Of a stretch of DNA of 64,000 nucleotides, positions 1 through 9,636 are shown one piece after another. A program made the translations under genes and the position numbers. The notes under the pieces were generated by a model. That model saw nothing but the letters and a program-made list of their open reading frames with translations, was not told where the DNA came from and ran no database searches. Source of the stretch: Parendozoicomonas callyspongiae (GTDB lineage Bacteria; Pseudomonadota; Gammaproteobacteria; Pseudomonadales; Endozoicomonadaceae); the NCBI RefSeq assembly GCF_023502345.1, contig NZ_JAMFLX010000010.1:62001-126000 (forward strand). The letters are read 5' to 3'. Position 1 is the first letter of the stretch. Every line of letters begins with the position of its first letter.

Positions 1-1
1 T

Positions 2-1693
2 GTGAAAACATTTACAGAAAACAGGAATTACAGGGATTTTAGTGCAGGTGTGGTGGAATTACCTGAGAAAAAGGATACTCCTGCTGTGACTGAAAAAGCT
101 ACCGCTACAGGTGCTACAAACACTCCAGATGTTGTAATTACAAAAGTTGAAAAACCTGACTTGAATGGAAAAAAAGTGCCTGTAGCCTCGGTCGCACCTG
201 TTTCTTCATCACGGCACCCCTCCTTTGTTATTCCGAGTCATCGACCGGCAGGGGTTAAGCGTAAATCTGATGGTGCAAATTCACTTACATCGAAAAAACC
301 AGTGACCCCTATTTCTCCCTTTTCCGTAGGCGGGGTAGATTTGAAAAAACATCCAAAATCTGTACAAGAAAATTCAGTTCAAAATGAATCAACAGAACAA
401 TATAGGTCATATTATGGTTATCTTGAGGCACTTGCCTGTCCGCCTACTTTAAGTGCTGACACAGGGCAATTATGGAATATGAAGTGCAAGCCGAATAGGC
501 ACTTACTACCTGTATGGAATGTTGGACAATTTAAGCCCCCTTTACTTCGTATGCAGGCAAGATCTTATGATAACTATATGGAAAAAAACGGGGAGGTTCG
601 TAATTGTGGAATTATTATTACGCATGGATTTTGGCCGTTAGAACCTAGTGCAGCTGAAGATAATACGAATCTTTCAAATGGGGAAAGTTACAAAGCTGAT
701 TTTGAACCATTTACATCTGATGGGTTAGTGAAAACTGGTCCATGTAAAGGTCGCGCCTTTGGTTCTGAAAGTTTATTTGGCATTTTTAAAGAAAATCAAC
801 GCTTGCAGGGTTATTGCATAGATGCTCATCTTTCTTGGATGATTGGTGTTATGCCACATAAACAAAAAAAAGATTACCAAAAAATTTTAAATGATTTTAA
901 AAAGCATGAATATTTTTTTAATAGTTTAATCCAAAAGATACCGCCAAAAAAAGGAGGGTACACTATTGCTAGCCCTACAAACCTGATGGTTTTTCTTGAA
1001 ATATTGAGGGGGCTCGGTGATAAAAGATTAAAATTTAACAGCTCTGAAGCAGAGTATTTTCTTCAAATGTTATCAGCATCGTTAAATATGGATATCTTTA
1101 TTTCAGAGGTAAATGGAGTGCCAGCTAATAAAACAGATGAAGTGAAGAAGGAAGAAGTAGTTACTCGCCTAAGAACATATGAGTATGAAAATGGAGGCCT
1201 TTGGGCTGTGCGCTACGCAGAGAAAAAGAAAGAGGATGTAGAAAAAGAAATTACAAACGGAAATAATAAGTGGATATGGCTTGAAAGAACAATAAGAGAT
1301 CAAACGGATCATTGGGCGTTTATAAAGGATTACCGCTCACAGCCAAAAATTGAAAAAAAGGATTCATCGGTAAGCCCTTCTGGTAATTGTTCACAGCCCG
1401 TGGTTTCTCCTGAAATGAAGAGATCACAGACATATACCCCGGAGAGGGTTACAGTATCTGCAGTTTCCTTAATGGGAATACGGTCACCGCTTTTCTTTGA
1501 TACAAGAGGCAAGAGACCTGATCAGCTCGTTATAGGAACTGTTGAGGATGAAGATGGCAACGATTACGTTGGAGGATCGCCCAGAAAGCAGCAGTGCATG
1601 ACATCCTGGAGCCCACCTAAGACACCAAATACCCCACCAACGCCATTACAGATGCATTCACCTCCTATTACTACAGGGCCCAGCAAGATGTAA
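2..1693 (+). CDS. Hypothetical protein with Pro/Ser/Thr-rich tails, possibly 5'-truncated
   Basis: I do not recognise a family. The frame is open from the window edge; the first possible start is a GTG with one base upstream, so the true N-terminus may lie outside. The product (563 aa as read) has a low-complexity Thr/Val/Lys-rich first ~130 residues, a globular-looking middle of ~300 residues rich in aromatics, and a Pro/Ser/Thr-rich tail with many SP and TP dipeptides. No signal peptide or membrane segment is visible. The DNA is clearly more AT-rich than the flagellar genes downstream, which suggests acquired DNA. The tail resembles disordered tails of host-directed proteins, but no function can be assigned. 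Confidence 0.7.
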   Translation: MKTFTENRNYRDFSAGVVELPEKKDTPAVTEKATATGATNTPDVVITKVEKPDLNGKKVPVASVAPVSSSRHPSFVIPSHRPAGVKRKSDGANSLTSKKPVTPISPFSVGGVDLKKHPKSVQENSVQNESTEQYRSYYGYLEALACPPTLSADTGQLWNMKCKPNRHLLPVWNVGQFKPPLLRMQARSYDNYMEKNGEVRNCGIIITHGFWPLEPSAAEDNTNLSNGESYKADFEPFTSDGLVKTGPCKGRAFGSESLFGIFKENQRLQGYCIDAHLSWMIGVMPHKQKKDYQKILNDFKKHEYFFNSLIQKIPPKKGGYTIASPTNLMVFLEILRGLGDKRLKFNSSEAEYFLQMLSASLNMDIFISEVNGVPANKTDEVKKEEVVTRLRTYEYENGGLWAVRYAEKKKEDVEKEITNGNNKWIWLERTIRDQTDHWAFIKDYRSQPKIEKKDSSVSPSGNCSQPVVSPEMKRSQTYTPERVTVSAVSLMGIRSPLFFDTRGKRPDQLVIGTVEDEDGNDYVGGSPRKQQCMTSWSPPKTPNTPPTPLQMHSPPITTGPSKM

Positions 1694-1763
1694 TGAAAGC
1701 CTCTGGTAAGTTGAATGTTGTCTATTCTGCAGACGCATATCCCGCCTGAGCAGGAGAGTCTGT

Positions 1764-2168
1764 ATGATAGGTAATTTCGTTGTAGGTGTTCATAGTATTA
1801 GAGGGACGCCACTTGAGGTTATTGGCCAGGGAGTTATGCAACGGCTGGATCAACTGGATATTGATATTCGGGATGTGACCAAAGTTGCAAGTATACACCT
1901 CAAGAAGTTTGATCCTGCTTATGATGAATTTGCCAGAGTTCATGATGTTCCGTTTGTCACCTGTGATGCTGAAGCATTATGGTCAGTATCTGCGCCTGCT
2001 CAGGGGTGCATGGGGCTGGGCTGGTTCAGTCCGGCTGCAGTAAGCGAGCGGGCAGCCCTTTTTTTTAGTGAAGCCCGTCAGCTGCTAGCCCCCACATTCC
2101 TTTTTCAGCTTTGCTATGGACAACATTATGTAGTGGTTTCTATCTGTAGGGATTCTGTTAGCCTGTAG
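1764..2168 (+). CDS. CobE/CbiG C-terminal-domain-like protein
   Basis: The 134-aa product matches the C-terminal domain of CbiG, also found alone as CobE, in cobalamin biosynthesis. Visible hallmarks are an N-terminal glycine strand followed by RGTP (residues ~13-16), an 'ASIHLKKFD' segment (~42-50), a 'PFVTCDAEAL' segment (~63-72) and 'SERAALFF' (~94-101). The Cys normally found just before RGTP is replaced (HSIRGTP). The start is ATG with GGAG seven bases upstream. It stands alone: no other cob/cbi gene is in the window, so its role in B12 synthesis or salvage is inferred only from family resemblance. Confidence 0.7.
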   Translation: MIGNFVVGVHSIRGTPLEVIGQGVMQRLDQLDIDIRDVTKVASIHLKKFDPAYDEFARVHDVPFVTCDAEALWSVSAPAQGCMGLGWFSPAAVSERAALFFSEARQLLAPTFLFQLCYGQHYVVVSICRDSVSL

Positions 2169-2576
2169 ATTGGCGAATCTTCATTCTGGTTTTTTCGTAA
2201 ATTGCACTGTAAATGGCGCAAATACTGAGCTAGTGCAAAAAAAACGGGAAAACATTGAGGTAGCCTGTGCGCGACAGATAGAAAAATAGCTGCGGAAGCA
2301 AAGGCCCTGCCTTTTGTAACGAATGACAGTAACAGGCCTTTGTAACAGAAAAGCTGCCTTTGAGGGCAGCAGACAGAGGGGAACGTTGTCAGGCAGCCCC
2401 GGGGTGACCCGGAACCGAAAACGACCAAGCTGGCGGATAACAATTTACCCGACCTAGAGCCATCAGTGGGAGATAGGGTTTCTTGAATCTGGTTATGCTG
2501 AATTGAGGGATTCAGCTTCAGACTTCGATCCTAGCTCTATCTCTGTAGTGAAACGTGCAGAGCGGGATAACAATAA
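2169..2576. other. Intergenic region upstream of pckA
   Basis: These 408 bases hold no convincing gene. A minus-strand ORF crossing it has no SD and no recognisable product. A short hairpin (GCTGCC/GGCAGC, 2352-2369) is present, followed by TTTT only when read on the minus strand. The leader just before pckA presumably contains its promoter, but I could not identify -35/-10 boxes with confidence. Confidence 0.5.
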
Positions 2577-4190
2577 ATGAGTGCTAACAAGACCATGCTG
2601 GACCTGTCTTCCTACGGAATCAAAGACACGACGGAAGTTGTTTATAACCCATCCTATGAGCAATTCTTTGAAGAAGAAACAAGGGATGATCTGGAAGGTT
2701 ATGAACAGGGGCGAGTCACCGACTCCGGTGCCGTTTCAGTCAACACTGGAATTTTCACCGGACGCTCTCCTAAAGATAAATATATCGTCCGTGATGATAC
2801 AACCCGTGATACTGTCTGGTGGGCTGATCAGGGTAAAAACGATAATAAACCTATCCGGCAGGAAGACTGGGTTTACCTGAAAAATCTGGTGACCCAAGAG
2901 CTGTCAGCCAAGCGTTTGTTTGTTGTTGATGCTTTCTGTGGTGCTAACCCGGATACCCGCCTGAAAGTCCGTTTTGTCACTGAAATTGCCTGGCAGGCTC
3001 ACTTTGTCACTAATATGTTTATTCGTCCTTCAAAAGAAGAGCTGGTTGATTTTGAACCTGATTTCGTTCTGCTGAATGGTGCCCGCTGTGTGAACCCTCA
3101 GTGGGAAGAAATGAAGATGAATTCCGAGAATTTCGTTGCCTTCAACCTGACTGAGAAAATGCAGGTTGTTGGTGGCACCTGGTATGGTGGTGAGATGAAG
3201 AAGGGTTTGTTCACCGTGATGAACTACTTCCTTCCTCTTGAAGGAATCGCTTCCATGCACTGTTCAGCAAACGTTGGTAAAGATGGCGATGTTGCGATTT
3301 TCTTTGGTCTCTCTGGTACTGGTAAAACCACCCTCTCGACTGACCCCAAGCGCGCTCTGATTGGTGATGATGAGCATGGTTGGGACGATGATGGCGTCTT
3401 CAACTTTGAAGGTGGCTGCTATGCCAAGACCATCAATCTCAGTAAAGAAGCCGAACCTGATATCTATAACGCGATCAAGCGTGATGCACTGCTTGAAAAC
3501 GTAACCGTCAGAGATGATGGCAGCATTGATTATGATGATGGCAGTGTGACTGAGAACACTCGGGTTTCCTACCCGATTCATCATATCGAAAATATTGTTA
3601 AACCTGTTTCTAAAGGTACTCATGCCAACCGGGTTATCTTCCTGACAGCTGATGCATTCGGTGTTCTCCCTCCTGTGTCCCGCTTGACTCCAGATCAGAC
3701 CCAGTATCACTTCCTGTCAGGATATACGTCCAAGCTGGCTGGCACGGAGCGTGGAATTACAGAGCCAACACCAACCTTCTCTGCAGCCTTCGGTGCGGCT
3801 TTCCTCGCTCTGCACCCAACCAAGTATGCTGAACTTCTGGTGAAACGTATGCAGGATGTAGGTGCTGAGGCCTACCTGGTAAATACTGGCTGGAACGGAA
3901 CCGGCAAACGTATCTCCATTCAGGCAACCCGCGCCATTATTGATGCGATTCTGGATGGATCTATTGATCACGCCGAGACTGTTAAACTGCCACACTTCGA
4001 TCTGGAAATGCCTGTGTCTGTTTCTGGCATTGAAGACAGTAACATTCTTGACCCACGTAATACCTGGTCATCTGTTGCTGATTGGGAAATGAGAGCGCGT
4101 GATCTGGCCGGCCGCTTTATCACTAACTTTGAACAGTATACTGATAATGAAGCGGGTGAAGCTTTGGTTGCAGCAGGCCCACAGGTTTGA
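2577..4190 (+). CDS. pckA: Phosphoenolpyruvate carboxykinase (ATP)
   Basis: Catalyses ATP-dependent decarboxylation of oxaloacetate to phosphoenolpyruvate, the first committed step of gluconeogenesis, in the cytoplasm. The 537-aa length fits the ATP-dependent family. The P-loop [11 protein letters not shown] lies at about residues 244-254, closely followed by the metal/nucleotide segment '[19 protein letters not shown]'. The N-terminal '[16 protein letters not shown]' segment is the substrate-binding arginine region of the family. It appears monocistronic: a long leader precedes it and a strong hairpin terminator follows. This is an ordinary housekeeping gene with no visible defect. Confidence 0.97.
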   Translation: MSANKTMLDLSSYGIKDTTEVVYNPSYEQFFEEETRDDLEGYEQGRVTDSGAVSVNTGIFTGRSPKDKYIVRDDTTRDTVWWADQGKNDNKPIRQEDWVYLKNLVTQELSAKRLFVVDAFCGANPDTRLKVRFVTEIAWQAHFVTNMFIRPSKEELVDFEPDFVLLNGARCVNPQWEEMKMNSENFVAFNLTEKMQVVGGTWYGGEMKKGLFTVMNYFLPLEGIASMHCSANVGKDGDVAIFFGLSGTGKTTLSTDPKRALIGDDEHGWDDDGVFNFEGGCYAKTINLSKEAEPDIYNAIKRDALLENVTVRDDGSIDYDDGSVTENTRVSYPIHHIENIVKPVSKGTHANRVIFLTADAFGVLPPVSRLTPDQTQYHFLSGYTSKLAGTERGITEPTPTFSAAFGAAFLALHPTKYAELLVKRMQDVGAEAYLVNTGWNGTGKRISIQATRAIIDAILDGSIDHAETVKLPHFDLEMPVSVSGIEDSNILDPRNTWSSVADWEMRARDLAGRFITNFEQYTDNEAGEALVAAGPQV

Positions 4191-4226
4191 TGCTTTCAGG
4201 CTAAAGCCCATATAAACGTATAACTC

Positions 4227-4253
4227 TAACGGCTCACTCAGTGGGCCGTTTTC
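4227..4253 (+). terminator. Rho-independent terminator of pckA
   Basis: A 9-bp stem (ACGGCTCAC / GTGGGCCGT with one G-U pair) and a TCA loop are followed by TTTTC, 40 bases after the pckA stop codon. Confidence 0.85.
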
Positions 4254-4396
4254 TATGACGCTTTTTTGCAGGTAGTCATATAGAAAGATAAAACCCTGTC
4301 ATTTTCAATAACTGACCCGTCATGGCATAAGGGAATTTAACTGCGGTACAGTCAGCACCACTTTTTTGCCGCGCTTCAGGTTATAGTGGTGTCTTG

Positions 4397-5059
4397 ATGA
4401 ATTTCTGTAGCAGTTACATGTCTGACCTTTGTTGTCCCCTTTGTGGATGCTCCCATACTGATTCCTGGCATCAGGACAAGCACCGTGAATATGTTAAGTG
4501 CCGCGAATGTGAACTGGTTTTTGTTCCGCCAGCCTGGCACCTTTCCCCTGAAGATGAGAAGTCTTACTACGATCTTCACAACAACAATATTGATGATCCG
4601 GGGTACAGGACATTTCTAAACCGGATGTATCAACCTGTTGCTGAACGTATTGATTCCGGGGCCTGTGGGCTGGATTTCGGCTGTGGCCCAGGCCCGGCAC
4701 TGGCAACCATGTTTATGGAAGCTGGCCATCCAATGGCCATTTTTGATCTCTATTTTGCCAATAACCCGGAAGTGCTGGAGAAGCGCTATGACTTTGTAAC
4801 TTGCACAGAGGTTGCCGAGCATCTGGTTCAACCTGGGGAAGTGCTTGCCCAGCTTCTGGACCTTCTCAAGCCCAAAGGTATTTTGGGAATAATGACCAAG
4901 CAGGTAAAGAATCAGGAAGCCTTTAAAAACTGGCATTACACGCGTGACCCAACGCATATCACATTTTTCAGCCGATCGACATTCGAATGGTTTGCTCGCC
5001 AAAACAACTGCCGTGTGGAGTTTATTGGAGCTGATGTCATTCTTCTTACCCGACGTTGA
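4397..5059 (+). CDS. Class I SAM-dependent methyltransferase with N-terminal Cys cluster
   Basis: About 220 aa. The N-terminus carries a zinc-ribbon-like set, CPLC at ~14-17 and CREC ~20 residues later. It is followed by SAM-binding motif I 'GLDFGCGPGPALATMF' (~91-106), an acidic strand-end 'IFDLYF' and 'YDFVTCTEVAEHL', typical of the Methyltransf_23 group. The substrate is not predictable. I chose the ATG at 4397 over the TTG one codon earlier; a second ATG at 4418 is also possible and neither has a strong SD. It lies alone between pckA and brnQ. Confidence 0.85.
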   Translation: MNFCSSYMSDLCCPLCGCSHTDSWHQDKHREYVKCRECELVFVPPAWHLSPEDEKSYYDLHNNNIDDPGYRTFLNRMYQPVAERIDSGACGLDFGCGPGPALATMFMEAGHPMAIFDLYFANNPEVLEKRYDFVTCTEVAEHLVQPGEVLAQLLDLLKPKGILGIMTKQVKNQEAFKNWHYTRDPTHITFFSRSTFEWFARQNNCRVEFIGADVILLTRR

Positions 5060-5230
5060 CCTGTGATAACTGAGGAAGTAACAGGCGTCCAAACAAGCAG
5101 TTATATCAAAACTGCCTATAGTTACCTGCAAGCAGCCATGAGCGTGCAGCGTGCCCTATGGGTAAAATCCTTTTTTTATCACCCGGAGGGGGATGAAAAA
5201 GGGATTTCCATGGTAAGGAAATAAGTAGAA

Positions 5231-6556
5231 ATGAGCAGGGCTGGTATGAGGAAAAGCGACATTCTTGGCATGGGGTTAATGGTGTTTGCCTTTTTTCTAG
5301 GGGCCGGAAATCTGATCTTTCCTCCCTGGGCCGGACAGCAGGCGGGAGAAAACCTCTGGCTAGCTTTGATTGGTTTTCTCGCCACTGATGTTGGTCTTTC
5401 ACTTCTGGCCATTATTGCCATTGCCATGGTTGGAAGTCCTGAGTCTCTGACCCGTGATATACCTGGTGTTCTCGCGCCACTGTTCTGGATAGCTGTTTAT
5501 ATAATTATCGGGCCGGCTTTTGCCGTGCCCAGAACTTCAATTGTGGCGTATGAAGTTGGTGTTCTGCCCTGGATTTCTCAATCCTCAAGTCTCTACCTGG
5601 CTCTCTATTCGTTGCTTTTCTTCTCAGTCGCACTCTGTCTTTGTATTAACCCAGGAAAACTGGTCAATATCGTTGGAAAGGTACTGGCACCGGTTCTCGC
5701 TGCAGTGTTGGCCGCTCTGTATATGGCGATGTTGCTGCAAGCTCCTGCCGAGTTTGGTGAAGGTGTTGGCCAGTGGAAAGAGCATGCCATGCTTGAAGGG
5801 GCAGTACAGGGCTATCTCACTATGGATACCCTGGGGGCTCTGGCGTTTGGAATCGTAATTGTTGCAGCAGTGAGGCGATATGGTGTTTCTGACCACCGTC
5901 TGGTTGTCAGGCACGCCATTCAGGCTGCCCTGATTGCCGGTGCCGGGCTGAGCCTGGTTTATCTTGGCCTGTTTTATCTAGGTGGAATGAGTCAGGGGCT
6001 GGTTACAGACGCTACCCATGGTGGGCAAATTCTTGCCTATATGGTCACACACCTGCTGGGTCCTATGGGCAAGGTGGCTCTCTCATTGGTTATCACCCTT
6101 GCCTGTCTGACAACGGCTGTTGGAGTAACGACATCCTGCGGTGATTACTTTCATCATCGTTGGCCCAGAATCAGCTACCGTTTCTGGGTTTCCATTTTGT
6201 GTCTGGCTTCAATGGTTGTTGCCAATATCGGCTTGGAAACGCTTTTGAAGCTATCCATTCCAGTTGTTATTACCCTCTACCCAGTGGCCATTATGGTGGT
6301 TGTGGCGGGTATTCTAAGAAACTGGATAACGCTTTCCCGTGGAAGTATGCAGGCAGCTCTGCTTGTTATTATTCTTTTCAGTAGTATTGATGGTTTGAAT
6401 GCTGTCGGGTTCCTGAAAGGAATAGAAATGACCGACCATATTCCTCTGTTTGATAATGGTCTGGGCTGGCTCCTTCCGGGTTTGAGTGTACTGGTGTTTG
6501 GCTGGCTGATACGTTCAGTGGCTGAATTAAAAAAACGGGGAAATGTGGAAAGTTGA
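5231..6556 (+). CDS. brnQ: Branched-chain amino acid transport carrier (LIVCS family)
   Basis: A 441-aa inner-membrane protein with about 12 hydrophobic segments, matching BrnQ, the ion-coupled importer of Leu/Ile/Val. The family signature near the N-terminus is clear: 'FAFFLGAGNLIFPPWAG' at ~18-34, then 'VGLSLLAIIAIAMVG'. A second family block, 'ACLTTAVGVTTSCGDYF', is near residue 300. The start is preceded by AAGGA. It is followed by a bidirectional terminator shared with the convergent motor gene lafU, so it is a single-gene unit. Confidence 0.95.
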   Translation: MSRAGMRKSDILGMGLMVFAFFLGAGNLIFPPWAGQQAGENLWLALIGFLATDVGLSLLAIIAIAMVGSPESLTRDIPGVLAPLFWIAVYIIIGPAFAVPRTSIVAYEVGVLPWISQSSSLYLALYSLLFFSVALCLCINPGKLVNIVGKVLAPVLAAVLAALYMAMLLQAPAEFGEGVGQWKEHAMLEGAVQGYLTMDTLGALAFGIVIVAAVRRYGVSDHRLVVRHAIQAALIAGAGLSLVYLGLFYLGGMSQGLVTDATHGGQILAYMVTHLLGPMGKVALSLVITLACLTTAVGVTTSCGDYFHHRWPRISYRFWVSILCLASMVVANIGLETLLKLSIPVVITLYPVAIMVVVAGILRNWITLSRGSMQAALLVIILFSSIDGLNAVGFLKGIEMTDHIPLFDNGLGWLLPGLSVLVFGWLIRSVAELKKRGNVES

Positions 6557-6574
6557 TCGTATTTCACAGAGATT

Positions 6575-6602
6575 AAAAAGGCAGCCATCGGCTGCCTTTT
6601 TA
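6575..6602. terminator. Bidirectional terminator between brnQ and lafU
   Basis: AAAAAGGCAGCC, an ATC loop and GGCTGCCTTTTT form a perfect stem with A and T tracts on both flanks, so it can end both the plus-strand brnQ and the minus-strand motor operon transcript. Confidence 0.9.
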
Positions 6603-6615
6603 ATGAAGAAGCTTT

Positions 6616-7431
6616 CTAGTTGGCAGAGAGCTTGATAGTGTCAGACTCTTCATCTGATTTTTGATGATTGCCAAGTAAGATAATTTCCACCCTTCGGTTG
6701 CTGGCATCGTTGGGATTTTCAGGATCCCTGAGCTGGCGATCAGCCATGCCAACGACCTGCGTTATGCGTTCAACCGGGAAACCACCTTCAACCAGGGCGC
6801 GCCTTGTTTTCTGGGCTCGCGCTGAAGATAAGTCCCAGTTATCGCGTCTGGATGCGCTGGAAAATTTGGTGGCGTCAGTATGACCAAGAACCATGATGTT
6901 ACTGCCTGTCTCCTCAAGCCGTGGGGCGAGCATAATCACTATCTGACGATAAGCAGGCATCAAGCGGTCGCTACCACGCGCGAACATCGGCCGTCCTTTC
7001 AGCTCCCTGATTTCAACTCTCAAGCCTTCAGGGGAGTGAGACACCTGCAGGGCTTCTGATATCTTTTCTGGCAATGAAACGGTTTGCTGCTCAATACGTG
7101 CAACCAGTTCTTCATACTTGCGCTTTTCCAGTTCTTTCAGCTGGCCATCAGAGTTAAGCTTTGCTGTCGCTGCGGCCTCAAGTTCAAGCTGGGCAATGCG
7201 TACCTTCTCAACCGCCAGCTTAATCTGTTCTTTATTGCCAGGGGTGCGAAAATATCCAGCGATACCGGCTTTCTGTTCCGGGGTTGCCGTGTCAGCCATC
7301 CACATGAAAATAAAGAGTGCAAGACATACCATGGAGAAGTCTGCGAGAGCATTCTTCCATTTTGATCTGGGCTTAGGGGTTCTTCTTCTTATTCCCCGCT
7401 TAACAACAATTGTTGTCGGGCGCTCCTTCAT
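6616..7431 (-). CDS. lafU: Flagellar stator protein MotB/LafU
   Basis: 271 aa, the peptidoglycan-anchored stator partner of LafT. A basic N-terminus precedes one membrane segment (~25-45) that holds the expected ion-carrying Asp ('ALADFSMVCLALFIFMW'). A plug/coiled-coil linker follows, then the OmpA-like peptidoglycan-binding domain with 'GHTDATKF' (~185-192), 'LSSARAQKTRRALV' and 'NRRVEIILL'. Its ATG overlaps the motA stop (ATGA), implying translational coupling. LafTU-type stators in Vibrio are proton-driven; the coupling ion here is not provable from sequence. Last gene of the late operon. Confidence 0.95.
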   Translation of the reverse strand: MKERPTTIVVKRGIRRRTPKPRSKWKNALADFSMVCLALFIFMWMADTATPEQKAGIAGYFRTPGNKEQIKLAVEKVRIAQLELEAAATAKLNSDGQLKELEKRKYEELVARIEQQTVSLPEKISEALQVSHSPEGLRVEIRELKGRPMFARGSDRLMPAYRQIVIMLAPRLEETGSNIMVLGHTDATKFSSASRRDNWDLSSARAQKTRRALVEGGFPVERITQVVGMADRQLRDPENPNDASNRRVEIILLGNHQKSDEESDTIKLSAN

Positions 7432-8285
7432 TCACGGCTCTCCGCCAGCCAGGCTTCCAGCTGAATAAAGCTTGGGCGAATTTCGGAGTAGAGGATTCTG
7501 CGACCTGCATCGGCAGCTATCGCTGAAGGTCGACCGCTGACTTTAGCCAGAAGTGAAGCTTTCACACACTCATAAAGCTGGATTTCATCACGCACCGAGT
7601 GCGTGACAGATTGAGCGAGAGGGCTGATCAGACCATAGCAGAGCAAAATGCCGAGGAACGTTCCCACAAGGGCTGCCGCAACATTCATACCCAGCAGATA
7701 AGCTGGACCATCCATAGACTGCATGGTCAGTACGATGCCCAGTACCGCTGCAACAATACCAAAACCGGGCAGACTGTCGGCAATACGCTGAAGTGCATCG
7801 GCAGGGCGGTGCAGATCGTCGGCCATTGTCGTTAGCTCGTGATCCAGAAGACCTTCCAGTTCATGAGGTAAGACCTTGCCAAGCGTAACCAGACGAAGGT
7901 TGTCACAGATAAACGCAGTCAGGCGTTCATTTTCCAGAATGCCGGAATCCATAAACAGAATACTGTTTTCTGGTTCTTCAATGTGTGCTTCCAGTGCAGT
8001 GACGCCGGCTTGCCTGCGTACTTCGAATAGCTTAAACAGAAGTGTTAGAAGATTCTGATAGTACTCGGCCGGGTAGTGGTTAGTACCGCGAATAGCTTTG
8101 CCAAGGTGGCGCATTGTGTGGCAAACCACGTGCCATGGATTGGCAATCAAAAAAGCGCCAATACCGCCACCTGCAATAATTAATATCTGGGCGGGTTGCC
8201 AGAGCGACAGGAGCTGACCGTCAGCTAAAACAAATCCGCCGAGCACACTGAAGATCAGTATGGCCAACCCGGTGATTTTCAACAT
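7428..8285 (-). CDS. lafT: Flagellar stator protein MotA/LafT
   Basis: 285-aa inner-membrane stator subunit that forms the ion channel and contacts FliG. Two N-terminal membrane segments (~5-50), a cytoplasmic domain (~55-170) and two C-terminal membrane segments ('GFGIVAAVLGIVLTM', ~172-186, and 'GTFLGILLCYGLISPLA', ~208-224) match MotA; these include the conserved PGFG-type entry and the Pro after the fourth segment. Gene order lafS-lafT-lafU is that of Vibrio and Aeromonas lateral-flagellum loci. Confidence 0.95.
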   Translation of the reverse strand: MLKITGLAILIFSVLGGFVLADGQLLSLWQPAQILIIAGGGIGAFLIANPWHVVCHTMRHLGKAIRGTNHYPAEYYQNLLTLLFKLFEVRRQAGVTALEAHIEEPENSILFMDSGILENERLTAFICDNLRLVTLGKVLPHELEGLLDHELTTMADDLHRPADALQRIADSLPGFGIVAAVLGIVLTMQSMDGPAYLLGMNVAAALVGTFLGILLCYGLISPLAQSVTHSVRDEIQLYECVKASLLAKVSGRPSAIAADAGRRILYSEIRPSFIQLEAWLAESRE

Positions 8286-8405
8286 AGATGGGGAGATCTC
8301 TTGAGGTTTGAACCTGCAATGTGCAGGTTTTTACTAAATGTGCGAATACAATGTGTTGTTTCAAGACAACAAAACGCGTATTCCATGAAAAATGACAGTG
8401 ATTGC

Positions 8406-9158
8406 TCAATGTTCAGACATCTTTTGGCTCAGAGTTGCCAGTGCCTTTTTACGAAGCTGGCAGATACGGGCTTCCGTCAACTCGATAATGAGAGCGATCT
8501 CCTTCAGGTTCATCTCTTTCTCGTAATAAAGATGAAGGATCAGCTGTTCACGTTCTGGCAGCGTCTGGAGTGCACTTGCCAGCTCCTGGGAGTCTGCTTT
8601 TTTCAGAAGTGGGCTGAACGGTGTTTCTTCCGTTGAGCCCAGTACGTCCCAGCTGTCACCCCGGTCTTCAACAAGTGTATCCAGGCTAATACTGCTTGCC
8701 GCTTCGAGCCTGGTTTCTGCTTTTTGGACGACTTCCAGAGGCATATTGAGATGTTCGGCAACATCGCGAGTTTGCACAGGACGGCTCAGTGATTGCTCAA
8801 GCTCATTCTTGGCTTTGCGAATCTGTTTACCCTGCTGGCGCAGTGTGCGGGGGCACCAATCACTACGGCGCAACTCGTCTACCATGGCACCCCGGACACG
8901 TGTCAGGGCGTAGGCATCAAATGGAACACCGGTTGTTGGGTCATACCGATGAGCCGCTTCCAGAAGTCCGATAAATCCGGACTGGATCAGGTCATCCACA
9001 TCCACCATGCGATCCAGTCGATCAGACAAGTGCAAAGCTATACGTCTGACCATGGGGGCCTGGGCGTTCACCAGATCCTGAATGGGGTCATGGGTGGTTT
9101 CCGGGGTTCCCGCCCCTGTTAGATAGGCGTGAATTGCCGTTTTTGTGTAACCACTCAT
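8406..9158 (-). CDS. lafS: Flagellar sigma-28 factor (FliA/LafS)
   Basis: 250-aa alternative sigma factor expected to direct RNA polymerase to flagellin and motor promoters. Region 2 is clear: 'DVDDLIQSGFIGLLEAAHRYDP' spans the core-binding and -10 helices (~54-75), followed by 'TRVRGAMVDELRRSDWCPR', a FliA signature. Region 4 has 'LPEREQLILHLYYEKEMNLKEIA' and the helix-turn-helix 'ELTEARICQLRKKAL'. It starts 18 bases after fliL and precedes the stator pair. Its likely anti-sigma factor, FlgM, is at 30738-31049. Confidence 0.95.
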   Translation of the reverse strand: MSGYTKTAIHAYLTGAGTPETTHDPIQDLVNAQAPMVRRIALHLSDRLDRMVDVDDLIQSGFIGLLEAAHRYDPTTGVPFDAYALTRVRGAMVDELRRSDWCPRTLRQQGKQIRKAKNELEQSLSRPVQTRDVAEHLNMPLEVVQKAETRLEAASSISLDTLVEDRGDSWDVLGSTEETPFSPLLKKADSQELASALQTLPEREQLILHLYYEKEMNLKEIALIIELTEARICQLRKKALATLSQKMSEH

Positions 9159-9176
9159 AGAGCGATATCTCCCCCG

Positions 9177-9614
9177 TTACTGCACCACAAACTCGGTAAA
9201 GAGAACTTCATCCAATGCTTGAACTCCTGCTTTTTCCTTCAACAGGCGATCCAGATCTTCAAGCGCTTTAGCCCGAATGACTTCAAAGCTATTGTTCTCG
9301 GAAAGCGAGGCAACAGACTCCTTACGGAGGTCTTCAATCAACCGGTTTCGGAGCAGTGGCTTGAATTTTGGAAGCTCTTCATTCAACTCGATATGACGAG
9401 TCACCAGAACAGGCTGCACCTTCAGGTAGTGACGGGGGGTGCTGCTCTCGAGGTTCACGATGATCGTATCAAGAGGAAAATAAAACGGGTCTTCGACCAT
9501 TGTCCGCGTATCACGGAACTGGGTAAACCAAATGGTTGCGCCTGTCAGGACTACCAGAATGGCGGTCATGGCTTTGTAGGCTGATCCTTTACCTTCTTTT
9601 TTCGCGTCTGCCAT
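9177..9614 (-). CDS. fliL: Flagellar basal-body-associated protein FliL (LafF)
   Basis: 145 aa with a single N-terminal membrane anchor ('AMTAILVVLTGATIWF', ~14-29) and a periplasmic domain typical of FliL: 'YFPLDTIIVNLES' (~44-56), 'YLKVQPVLVTRHIELN' and a C-terminal 'LDEVLFTEFVVQ' ending. FliL surrounds the stator and supports torque at the motor. It sits between fliK and lafS, the position lafF occupies in Laf clusters. Confidence 0.93.
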   Translation of the reverse strand: MADAKKEGKGSAYKAMTAILVVLTGATIWFTQFRDTRTMVEDPFYFPLDTIIVNLESSTPRHYLKVQPVLVTRHIELNEELPKFKPLLRNRLIEDLRKESVASLSENNSFEVIRAKALEDLDRLLKEKAGVQALDEVLFTEFVVQ

Positions 9615-9636
9615 TTCAGTTATCTCCGCCTGTTAC

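Noticed and set aside
2126-2443. Minus-strand 105-aa ORF in the region before pckA
   Set aside because: It overlaps the CobE-like gene end, has no SD, no recognisable similarity and a skewed composition; likely chance.
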